Part shown: piece after piece, positions 21,300 to 33,700 of the stretch | How positions within the stretch are numbered: the first letter of the stretch is position 1 | Layout: every line of letters starts with the position of its first letter | NCBI GenBank assembly: GCA_021292165.1 | Contig: CM037877.1 | Coordinates: 306,408,063 to 306,472,062 of the forward strand | Direction of reading: 5' to 3' | Source of the DNA: Shinisaurus crocodilurus | Lineage: Eukaryota > Chordata > Lepidosauria > Squamata > Shinisauridae | DNA: 64,000 nt | Notes under the pieces: generated by a model | The model's input: the letters and a program-made list of their open reading frames with translations, nothing else | Told to the model about the DNA's origin: nothing | The model's database searches: none | Position numbers and translations under genes: made by a program

Positions 21300-24200
21300 T
21301 CACTCACATACCTTTTGGATACCTTGCTATACTCAAGGCATCATATAAAGATATATGTGTGTGTGCGCGCGCGCGCGTGCGTGCGTGCACAGGCACGTCC
21401 CAGCAGTGAGCCTCCAAGGCCCTCCTCAGGCCCCTCATGAGAGCCACCTTGCCCCAGGGGTGCTCCAGGCACCCAAGAACAGCCATGTGCTGCTCCATGT
21501 GGATCTCACCCCCTACAGGTGCATAAAGGGACTTGCTACAGTTGGGAGTTTGATATGATTTGTAATTGCTGGGTGGCACGGAGGGGGGCTGCTGTACTCC
21601 TGTGATCAGCTCCTGCAGTGTCCCAGCCCGTCTCACCATCTCAGACTCACACACACACACACACACACCTGTTTTCCAAGTGGTGCGCCTGCCTGTATCC
21701 GTGGCATCCTTGTCAGCTGAAGTCTTAGGATGTGCCACTTTGGGGGGGGGGGGATGCAATGGGGAAGAGGTTTGTGGTGGGCAGGAGCCTTGTGATGGTG
21801 CTATTATTATAAACTGCCTTGAGTGCCATTTTTGGGGTATAAATCAAATAAGTTGTTATTATTATAATAAATATTTCTTGGCCTCCTTCCTGACTGCAGA
21901 AGAGATGGGTCACTGCTGAGCTCCCACCAAGCCATTGTGCCTGTAAATCCATCAGACCACCCGATTGGCTAGCAAGGGGGCACCAGACATCTTCGGGAGG
22001 GGTCTTTCACAATTGCCTGTCATGGCTCTCCTGCAGGCAGCAGGCAAATGAGTGGCCCTGGTCTTTGATCTGCTCTGTCAAAGGATTCCTAGGCAAACTT
22101 TGTGCTGCTGTCCTTTGATGTGAGCAACTGCGCTGGTCAGTGATTCTCCCCAGAAGGAACTTTCCTTCCAGGCTCTCTCTGCATCTATCTGTCTGGCCCT
22201 TGGGGGGTGCAATCTAGGCATGCCCAGCTGTTCCTGAAGTGTCTGCCCCGTTCATGTACATAGCAGCACGGCAGGAGTCCAATGTGAACATCAGAAGGGG
22301 TTCACAGGCAGCTGAGGGGAGCTGAGCCCGCCTCTTCCCGACCTCCCATCTAGTTCTCACCAGCCGGGCTTGGTCGCATCCAGTTTGGCCGAGTGGTGTT
22401 CTCACTTAAGGGCCCTCCAGACAGACAATGGCCGTAGTGCGGGACCCAAATGACAAGAGCAATACAACAGTGGAACCAACTACCTAGGGAGGCGGTGGGC
22501 TCTCCCACACTGGAGGCATTCAAGATGCAGCTGGAGACAGCCCTCTGTCGGGGATGCTTTGACTTGGGTTCCTGCACTGAGCAGGGGGCTGAACTCGATG
22601 GCCTCATACATAGGCCCCTTCCAAGAACTCTACTATTCCATGATTCGAAGAGAAGAGCTCTTGATTGATGCAGGTAAGTGCCACATGGAACCCCCTCCGT
22701 AGGGCCCCCCAGAGTGACCTTCTTGCCTTGCTGCAGAGGTGAGTCCAGTAGTCACTGCCCCTCCCTCAAGCATTTAATCCGGGCAGTGCAGAATTTCTCC
22801 TACCTGCCATGAGCTCCTATCTGCTTTGGTGTTGGAGTCAGATATCAAAGACACCGTACTTTTGGATGAGTGACCGCCTTGGAATACCTCCCTACAGCAC
22901 CTGGTATTCCAAGGCCGTCACTCATCCAAGTACTAACCTGACCCAAACCTGCTTAGCTTCCAAAATCAGACCAGATCAGGCTGTTCAGGGCTGCTCAGAT
23001 GTTAAAAGTTACCGTAGCCTTTAAAATTAAAAAATACTTTTCCACCCTCTACAAGTTAAAAGATAGGTTAAAAAGAGACTAATGAGTTAAGAGTTAAGTT
23101 GATTTGTGAGAAATGGGTGAAACACATTCTTTTTAATTTTCAAATGCAATGAGTGGGGTTCTTTTCCATCAGCCCACAGAAGCTCATGGGTTCACTCAGA
23201 ACTCACCCTGTTTTACCTGAAAACCATGTTCTACTTGTCCTACAATTTTCCAAATAATTTACCTGTACCTAGGTTGGTTCCTTTTCACCCTCTCCATGTA
23301 CCGGTAAGCTGATCTTTGGTTTCTTGGACAGCGCAAAATGCATCCAGATTTTAAGTTGCTGCTGTTGTCAGGATCTGTTTCATCATGAGGTCATTGTGGG
23401 GGGGGGGGAACCCCTCTGTAAATTAGGCCCCCATTGGTTCACACTCATGTTGTTTAATTTTTTGAAATAGTCCCTGCACTGTTCTGAAGTAATAAAGAAG
23501 AAGAAAGTAATTCTAAGCAAGTGCAGAGGGCTTGTTTGGAGCTTAGCAGCACAGAGAGCGAGGGCTGCTTGGAGGCCTGAATCAGGCAGAGGCAAAGGGC
23601 GTTTTTAGAGGAACAATGTTCAGTTGGGGGGAGGGGTGAATGCCAAAGGGCATTTTAAAGTCGTACAAAGAAGCACTTTTAACATATGTTTTTAAATCTC
23701 ACATTTATTTCAATAAAGAAATATAATGATGTATGCATTTTAAAATGAAAATATGATGATTATTTCAGGAAACTTAGCACTACCTTAACAATGTCCCAAA
23801 GTCTGAAATAATTTTTATCACAAAATCCCGCTGGTATATACCCTCCCAACATTTCACAGATGAAAATAGGGACACACATGTGAATTTGTAAGAGGTATGG
23901 TTAAGCAACATGAAGGTGTGATCAAGAGGGTGTGGCCAGGCAACATGAAGGAGCAACTCAAGCTGGCTCAGCTTGTCTGAGTGTGGAAAGCTAAGCAGGG
24001 TCAGGCCTGGTTATTACTTGGATGGGAGACCCCTCCTCTAGTTTCCTGCACTGAGCAGGGGGTTGGACTCCATAGCCTTGTAGGCTCCTTCCAACTCTAT
24101 GATCTATGAAATCTATGAAGGCGTGGCCAAGGGTATGGCCAGGCAACCAAAGGGCATGGCCAAGTACAAAAGTTATTAGAGGAAACACACAAAACTGCAG

Positions 24201-27200
24201 TATTTTAAGCACAGAATTCTTTGAATTTATAATATTTAACATTTAGATATCTCTGAGTGTGCAAAGTGGTTCACAGGCCCACCTGCTGCAAGCTCCTATT
24301 TTCTCCACTCAGAAAAAACATGTGGGCTCTTGTACTTTATTAAAAAACAAGGACAACACTGTGATTGAACAGTGATTGAACGTAATAGGATTTACTAATG
24401 AGTACACATGCATACGATTGCACTGTTACTCCTTTTTTCAGAGCAGTGGTAAATTAGAAGGGAGTTAGCAGAAAACACACCCTCCTCAAAAGAAAGAAAG
24501 AAAAAATCCCAAATACCTCAAACAGCAGCAACAAACATCATCATTCCATTTTGGCATCATTGTTTCATCACAGTGTTGTTGTTCTTGTTTTTTTTAATTG
24601 AGTGGAGAAAATAGGAGCTTGCAGGGTGGGCCTGTGAACCACTTTGCACATTCAGAGGTATCTAAATGTTAAATATTATTATTTCTTTGGCAAACTATTA
24701 ATGAGAACAAAGGCACCATGGAGGGATCCATTTTTAAAGTGGGAGGGAAATCTTTAAAACAAGGAGTTTCCTGCACAATGTGGGGGAAGTATGCTGAAAG
24801 TTATGTTTGAAATAATGGCATATTCCTCCCTGGTTTACCCCTTCCTACCATTTGTTGTCGCCTCTATATTACATTTTAGATTGTAAGCTCTTTGGGGCAC
24901 AGGGAGCTGTTATCTTTTATTTATTTATTTATTATATTTAGACCCCGCTTTTTTCCCTGCAAGGAACCCAAGGCGGCTTACATAATCCTCCTCCTCTCCA
25001 TGTTATCCTCACAACAACCCTGTGAGGTAGGGTTAGGCTGAGAGGCAGTGACTGGCCCAAAGTCACCCAGTGAGTTTCAAGGCCGAGCGGGGACTGGAAC
25101 CTGGATCTCCCGAGTCCCAGTCCAACACTCTCACCACTATGTCGCACTTATACTCCGTAAAGCACCATGCGCATTGATGGTACAATAATAATAATGACAA
25201 CAACAACAGCAATCACCATCATCATCATGGGCAAGGTGGCTTCAGAGTGGTCAGAGCCCTTGGGGTGGGGTGGCCATACCCTTGGCCACACCCTCTTGAT
25301 CACACCTTCATGTTGCTTAACCATGCCTCTTACAAATTCACACATGTGTCCCTATTTTCATCTGTGAAATGTTGGAGGGTCTGCCACTGTCTGCCTGGAG
25401 ATGTGGATTCAACTGCAGAAGAGGAGAAAGGAAGGAGTGCTAGGGTGGAGGTGGGGCATGTCTCCTGGCAAAAAAGAGAAGAGTCCTTTCATGAGGTGCT
25501 TTTGGAAAAGCTGCCACCACTAGGCCTCTTTGTGAAGCTGATTTGTTTGGCAAGCAGGAAGCAGAGGCTGAGTCTCTGGTGGACCATGGCGGAGACCCCC
25601 CCCCATCCCCTCAGAAATTCTCCCTGTCTCACGCACGCACGCACACTGGGACTCAGACCCAAGGAGTCCTGTGCCCCTCTTGGGTACAATAGGTGCCATT
25701 CATACATACACCTGCTCATCCCGACTCATTGGAAGAGGCCACTGGCAGCTGGGGCACGAAGAGCCTGGCGCAGCCCTGCCGAGGAGCTGGCCCACAGAAA
25801 GCCCAAATAAGGCGGAAGGCCTGTGCTCTGTGGGTCCAAATGTATAATATATTTTCAGGTCACTCGGGGGGGGGGGGCACTGAGACTTGGATTCTGCCAG
25901 GGAAAATGCAGACCCCTCCCCTCTGCCGCCTCCCTCTCGGCGGGCTCGCCTCTTTCCTGAGCTGGCTGAGCTGGGGCCCTGAGCCAAGTGCTGGGGAAAC
26001 AATCCTATCGGTGCCTCAGAGTGGCCCCACCTGCACGCGCCCGCTGGGCCATGCCCAGGGCGGCCCTGGCGGTGGGCGAGGCACACCTTGCCTGGGGCGG
26101 GGTGCCCTCCCGTGACGCAGCCGGGCTCCTTGGGTTCAGAAGCAGCACAGGCTGCCCAGGGAGGAAGGGAGGGGAAAGCCACAGACGCCAGCGATAACAA
26201 CAGGGTTGCGTCACGGCCTGCCATGGGGCCTGCCTGTGTGCTTTCCATGGGAGGGACGGAAGAGTCTGGAAGGCGGCGGAGGGCCAAGGGGCGGAGGCGG
26301 GGAGGGCCATGCCTGTCCCGTGGCTGGTGGAGGCAGAGGCCACCAGGCACAAAAGGGGTAACCCTTAAAAACGGCCAGAAGTGAGATGCGGGGGTAGGGG
26401 GAGATTTTTCCTCAGATCCAAAACTGGGCCAAGAGAGTAGCCATAGTCTAAGGTCCACTTCCTTTCTGAGGAGGCCTGACTGTGATCCTGGCGTGGGTAG
26501 CAGGGAGGGAACCGGCTGGCTTGGGGCGGCTCTGGGGCCACCTGGGGGGGGGGGGCGGTGTTGGCATTGGGGTTGCCTGTGCAACTGCTCGGCCAGATGC
26601 TCCAGGCTGGCCAACTTTATACTAAAATTTATTCCCACCCAACTACCCCAAATGGCTCTCATGACATCTAACTAACAACATACTCAGATTTTTTTAAACA
26701 ATAAAATCATCTCAAACACTAAACAATAAGAACAAAGCCATTCGCAGCACCTATAGTGAGACATCAGCAGCCATCATTAAATGCCTTCCAAAACAAGATT
26801 CTTTTAGCATCCTCCTAACGCCCCCAGCAAGCTTGTCAGGTGGATGCTCCACAGGGGAGGTTGCCACCACCGAGCAAGCACTGCTCCTTGTCGCCACCCA
26901 CCGCCCCTCCCCTCCCCTGAGGTGTTGGCAGAACCTGGAGCAGAGACTCCTTCAAACGTTCTCCAAGTGAGGGGAGTGGGCACATGTGGACAGTAGCGAA
27001 AGCGCTCCCTTGCCCATCGGAACGTGGGGCTGTTGGCCTCCCTTGGTACAAAGACCACCCTCCCTTCTTTCCCACTCAGTATCTCTACCCACCACTGAAG
27101 GGGGGAGGCCCTTTGTGCCTCTGATGGAGTGGGCTCGGCCGCGAGGACCCTGCCAGCCTTCCCATCGTCCTTTCCAAGCATGATGGGCTCCTTCACCCCA

Positions 27201-30200
27201 GAGCTCGTGACCATGCCCAGCTCCACCCTTCTCTCTCGAAATACTCCTCCCTTGGGCCTCCTCTCCTCCGCCTCCACTTGTCTCCCACGTCCCAACGCTC
27301 CCTCTTCAAGCTTCCTGCCCCCCAGAGCCAGACGGCTGCCTTTCCAGACCCCCGGGTGCCTGTTTTGCTCTTGTTAAGAAGTTTAAAGGAGCCCTGCGTG
27401 CGGCCGGGCCAGACCAAGGAAGGTCCCTCTAGTAGTCCAACCTCTGCTTCTCATGGATACCTCCAGGAAGCCCAAAGGCAGGGTACAAAGGTGGCGGCAG
27501 CACCTTTCCCACTTGCACCCCGCCCCCAGGGTGTTCAGAAGTCCACCACCTGCTTCTGTGCCAGGCGGCCCCATCCAGCTGCCTGGCCCCCCCATTCAGC
27601 CTTCCTGACCCCTTCCTTTCACGGTCCCTCAGTGGCAAGAGGGTAGCTCAGCAGCTCCTCACCACAAAATCCCTGACTGTGCTACAACTTGGATTGTGTG
27701 TTATTATTTTGTGTTGGTTGTAAATAGAATGTTTTTTTTGATGTTTATGTGTTTGTGATTTATTATAGGGTTTTGTAATTATACAAAACAATAAAGTAAA
27801 TAATAGTTTTATTTATAAGTATAGTTTTTGTTTGTAAAATTAGTATTTTGTTTTTTAAAAAATTAACTTGCTTTTAAACGCTATAAAAACAATCAATCTA
27901 GCTCTTCTGCATAACCCCCCCCTGAATTGTTAATATACTTTAATCTCTGTAATTAAGTCCTATAATAATAAACGCAATAATATCTACAACTGTCGCCTTC
28001 CTACTTCCACGTGTTTCTAAAAATTACAACTGAAAAAGTTTGCCCCCTCAGACTCCCACATCTGGTGATGGGCCCAGATACTCAAAGAGTGCAACTGTGT
28101 GAAAATTTATTCCTTTATTACTAGTGCTAAAATGCAGCCCAAGTGAGTGCTGTAATTAACAGCAGCTCATAAACTTTCGTCTATAAAAGCTCTGTGCCAA
28201 AATGGCAAAATGCAAAGACAAAAGCTTTTATTTTAAACAGACAAAATGTCAGTGCTAAAATCAGCAGCTCATAAACAACCGACTATAAAAACAGTGTGAT
28301 GGCTGCACAAAACACAAAAACTTTGTTTTCCACAGCTGGATGATACATTTTCCAAAAAGCAGTATCAGGCAAAATCATCTCCCAAGTGGTGAAGTAGTAT
28401 CTGCTATACTCCCACATTGTGCTTGTGCATTTCCCAAATTAAAGGAGCCTCCTGCAGGCTGACAATATCAGAGAAAGGCAATGAGAGTGTATCAGAGGAC
28501 GATACTTCCAAAGACAGGGAAAGGGCAGGCCAGCGGCAGAGGAGAAGGGAGGCGAAGCCAAGCCCGAAGGAGAGGGAATGCTCCCTTCTGCAGCATTGGG
28601 GCCGCTGCGCTCTCCCCCTGCTGAGTGCGAACTGTATGCAAAGAGAGGAATGGGGCAGCCCTTCCGCCCACCGCCGCCACACACATCCCACACCAAGGGG
28701 CAGCCTGGATAACCCCTGGAGAGAGACCCCCCCCAAGGGGAACATCTGCTGCCCAAGCGCCTGTTCCTCTAAAGCAGGGATGGGGAATGAACGAGCAGTC
28801 CTCCAGAAGTTGTTTGGACTACAGCTCCCATCATCCCGGACTATTGGCTATGCTGGCTGGGGTGATGGGAGCCGGAGTCCAAAAACATCAGTGGGGGGGC
28901 TGCTCCAGAGCAACTGCAGAAACCAGCCCCCTCGTTCTAGGGCAGTGTTTCTCAACCTTGGGTCCCCAGATGTTTTTGGCCTACAACTCCCAGCATGCCC
29001 CAGCCAGCATAGCTGGCTGGGGCATGCTGGGAGTTGTAGGCCAAAAACATCTGGGGACCCAAGGTTGAGAAACACTGTTCTAGGGCAAGGCAGAGAGCCC
29101 TTACCGGCTGGTAGAGCCTTTCCTCCGATGCGGGATGCCGGGAAACTTGCCAGGACGCTCCGGCCATGCAGGCCTTGTGGCAGGCGGAAGTTGCTCTGGA
29201 TGGGCTGATCATAATCTCCTCGAAGGGTGTCGTCCAGCCTTGCGATCTGAATGGAGACGGGGCAAGGGCAGGGCAGGGCAGGTCACCCAGATGTGCCGAC
29301 GGGCTGGTGGGCAGCAACACCCGCAAGGATTCAGAGAGGGAGGGAGAGCTTGCAGAGGAAACACAGAAGCCACGAGGAGGACCGGCACACAAGAATCGCC
29401 AAGCCACACACGCTGACCTGGCCAGCCAAGGCCATGGGCATGGAGCCATCTTCCCTCCAGGGACACCTCCCCCCCACCCCTTGCTCCCGCCGGCGTCCTC
29501 CTCCGCGCAGACAGACCTGCTCTTGGGACAGCCGAATGGTCTGGTTAAAGATCGTCCAGTTCACTGTCTGATAGCAAGGCGGAGTGGTCAGTGAGCCATT
29601 GTAGCGGAAATAGTGGTCGAGGTTGTTAGGAAGCAGGGTGGCTACATCAAAGCCAGCAATTAAAGTTTCCTCCCCTGAGAAGGGAAAAAACCCCAGTGAG
29701 AGAAATATGCAAATATGGGAAATAAAGAGCACAGGAAAGGGATCTGGAGAGGAGCCCATATTATCTACACACAAGATAAAGGGCACACGTCGTGAGAATG
29801 CTAAAAACTCTCAGGTCCCCACATGTCACTACAAGAGCAATCTGGAATGCGGTTGCACAGGAGGTAGAGCACAAAGCAGTGGTCTGGAATACCACGTGTC
29901 CAAATGGGCTGGAACGCCAGGAGATACAGCGCTGCAGCTTCTGCACTGCCCACAAACCAGCGGCAATAATGGCCTCTTGCAAAAAGCTTCGTCTCCCTAG
30001 ATCAGAACTGAAATGGGCTGAGCAAGATCTATTGTGGGGGTGCATTGTTGTGGCGGCAGATGCTCAGGTGAGCAGACCGCTCAAGTCAAGAGCCGTCCCT
30101 TTATCTGCCTGCCCCCAGCACACACTGGCCTCTGGGCTGCAGAGATGTCCAGTGGACCCCTTGTGGGAAGGCAAATCACATCTTCTTCTTCTTTGTCTTC

Positions 30201-30670
30201 TTCTTTTACCTTCTTCGTAGACATCGTCCAGATGTTCAAGGATGTGCTGATATGGCTCATTTTCCTCTGGCCCAACCTGGAACAGTAGTTGAAAGGGTGT
30301 GTGAGAGCTGTGTGTGTGTTTAGCCTTGCATGAGCTGCAGGCAAAGTCAGGCTGGGCTTCTCCTAGGTGAGAACTGGTGGCCTCACGTTGCCTCAGAGCA
30401 AACTGTAACCCCAGAGCACATTTGCCACGTGCCCTTCCTTGCCCCAGTCGTGGGACCTTCCCATCAGCATCACCTCAAGAAATGCAGCCAGCACAGCCAA
30501 GCCTCCGGGCTCACTCCTCGCCTCCACGATGCTGCCAAAATGGGAGCTGTAATGGACCACATGAATCTGGAGCCAAACAGAGAGAACCTTGGCTGAGCTC
30601 ACCCAAAGCCACACCTGCTCCTGCCTCCCTGGAAATGCTGCTGCTGCGGTACTGTCCCCCCACCCCACCC

Positions 30671-30722
<52 letters not shown>

Positions 30723-33700
30723 TTTTATTTATTACCCGCCTCTCCATCTAGATCGAGGCGGGGAACAACAGAAAATATAAAATACCTAAACTAAAACCCC
30801 ATGACTCTCCTGCCCCATGCATGCGCCTCTGTCCTTGACCACCTCTGCAAGGGAGCCTGGATGTGCATGCTGAACAAGGAGAGCAGCTGGTGTGCAAGAT
30901 ATGTGCCAGGTGCAATTTCTACCCACAGGGGCCTGAGGGAGGGAGAAGACAGACAGACAGGCATTCTAAAGCATGACAGAAGTGACTCCCACAAATGTTT
31001 GCAGCATTCTGGGGCACGTGTGCTTTCAGGGCCAGAGCACGTGTGTTTAAACCACCTTCAGCATACTTGGAATGTCTGCCTTCACCCCATTTCACTTACC
31101 CAACCTACACAGAGTCAGCCTGTGGAGAAAGTCAGGAGAAGACCACTGGGCAGTTCATCTTTTTACTCTGTACCTCAACACTAAACAAAACCTTGCTAAA
31201 CCTGGCTCCAAAATTCAAAAGAAGATATGCAGGTGGAAGTCCACCAGGTGGGGAGGGGTCTGCACAGTGTGTCATCACTATGCATCTATGCCTGCTGGCC
31301 AGAATCTTTGGGATTGGCTCAGTACAAATTTTATTCATTTATTTGAAATGTTGTATCCCACCTATCCACTATAAAAAGCATTCAAGGCAGGTTATGCACA
31401 CAACTAAAAACATATCAGATGTTAGCAAAATAAAACTTAAAACAGACAGCAACCAACAAACAATAATATAAACACAGCAGTATTTTTATTAATAATAATA
31501 ATAATAATAATAAAATTTTATTTCTTACCCACCTCTCCACTCAGATTGAGGCGGGGAACAACCATAAATATAAAATACATAACTAGTTAAAAACATAGTA
31601 AATATTATTAAAATATTCTTTAAAACCTTTAAAAGTATCCTAAAAACTCTTAAAATTCCACTGGGTAGGCCTGTCGGAAGAGGTCAATCTTTATGGCCTT
31701 TTTAAAAGCCAAGAGACTATCTAGTTGATGAGTCTCCTCCGACAGGCCATTCCACAGTCTGGGAGCAGCAGAAGAGAAGGTCCTCTGGGTAGTACTTGCC
31801 AGCCTAGTCTTGGCCGACTGGAGTAAATTCCTCCCAGAGGACCTGAGTGTGCGGGGCAGATTGTACAGGAGAAGGCGATCCTGCAGGTAACCCAGACCCA
31901 AACCATGTAGGGCTTTAAAGGTAATAACCAACACTTTATACTTCGCCCAGAAACTGATTGGCAGCCAGTGTATTATTGTACAGTAATACCTTGGATTGCA
32001 AGTAACTTGGTTTGAGAGCGTTTCGCAAGACAAGCAAATTTTTAAATATTTATTTAATTTTTTTTTAAACTTGATATACAAGCGACGTCTTGCAATACAA
32101 GTACTGTAGTACGGCTTAAATTAAAAATCTCTGTACAAATTTTTTTTGGGGGGGATTTTGTTTTGATATAAGAGTGTTTTGGATTACAAGCACGTTTCCG
32201 GAACGAATTATGCTCTCAATCCAAGGCATGACTGTATTATTGTTTACAAACAACAGGCAGGCATCTAAATAGTAATGATGGTGCCAGGTGAACCCGTGGG
32301 GACAGAGAACTTTGTAAATAGGTGCCCAATGAATAGATTAATCTTGTAGGGGGGGGGGGAATTTGCAATGTCCCTGTTGGGGATTGCTAAAAGAGCTGGG
32401 AGAGGATATTAAAAGTTATTATCTCTCCCCTCTTGCGTGTGCAAGTACACCAGAGCTTACTCCAACTACAGCGGAAAAAACGTGAGCGTGTGGAGCTGCT
32501 GGTTAAAGCAGCAATAGCATTTGGCAATTACAGGCTGCCCTTCTGGGCAGGCTGGATTTTCACCTGGTTTCTCCTTTTATGCTACCAATAAGACAAACAG
32601 TCTTTTGGAGGTTAAAAACAGAGTTTACTCACTCAGATCTTGCAGATTGGATACAGGCAGGCTTAAGAAAGTATTTACAGTTGTGCAGGAATCATGTTGT
32701 AGCCAGGGCCGGCGCTACCGCTAGGCAAACTAGGCGGCTGCCTAGGGCGCATGGCTGAAGAGGGCGCAGAAACGCTGCGCTCCTTCCGGCCGACTCTTCC
32801 TCGCCGCCGGCGCACTCCTGCCCCGCCTGGCCGCCTCGCCGACAAAGGCACCACCAGGTCAATGCGGGGGGGATTGCGGGCGCCAGGCGGGCTTGGGGTC
32901 GCGCTCGGCTTTCCTCGGCGCCCGGAGCTAGGCCAGGTCAGGAGCGCACGTGGCGGCGGCGGCCAGTCCGAAGATGCTGCGCAGTGGGCGAGGCTGGCTT
33001 GGCAGCGGGGAAAGTGGCTGCCGGAGGTGGCGGGGGGGGGGGCGCTGGGCAAGCAGGCATTTCCCGGCTGCTTTGCTCCAGAGCCCCCCCCCCCGGCACG
33101 AGAGGGGGGGCGCTAAATATAACTTTGCCTAGGGTGCCAAACTGCCCTGCACCGGTCCTGGTGGTAGCTGATGTGTTCTGAACTTGGGAAAAGTTCAGAA
33201 CTGCTTCTCCAGCTACATCTTCACACATGCTGCACTTACAAGTTCATGGCTCAGACTGTTTTCCCTGGGAGGAAGAGAAGGCACTGGCAACGCCCACATC
33301 CTGCCCCGGGGTACGTCTGGGTAAAGTCCACAGGGTGTCTGCTCTAGGATGCAGAGACTCTGTGGTCCCAATTACATCATGCGCCCATATATGGCTTGAG
33401 GTTTTGACTGTACATTCTCAACAGTCCCTAAAATCAGCCTCCATGTCTGAGGATTGGAAAGTAGTCAATGCACTGTCAATTTTTAAAAACGGATCCAGGG
33501 GAATCCAGGAAATTACAAACCAGGTAGCTTAATGTTGTTCTGGATAAATTGGTGGAAAGCAGTATTAAAGATATCAAGCATATAGAATGACAAGTCTCAC
33601 TGAAAAAGAATCAGCTTGGCTTCTACAAAGGCAAATCCTGCCTCTCTAAATTTTTAATGATTTTTGAGAGTGTCAACAGCAAGATGGCAGTGATCTGGAG

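Larger units (their letters stand above)
23841..25380. mobile_element. Fold-back DNA element with long inverted arms
   Basis: The left arm from CCCTCCCAACATTTCACAGA (23841-23940) is repeated inverted at 25267-25380, about 95% alike over 90 bases (AAAATAGGGACAC, AGCAACATGAAGGTGTGATC). Between the arms sit a 5S-CR1 SINE, an inner palindrome and a MIR SINE. No transposase frame is visible. Superfamily not determined. Confidence 0.75.

Noticed and set aside
22895..22990. Functional 5S rRNA gene
   Set aside because: Several substitutions in the promoter boxes, a missing 5' part and an inverted duplication.
25700..26662. 320-codon reverse frame in CA intron 8
   Set aside because: No recognisable domain or splice structure, in GC-rich intron.
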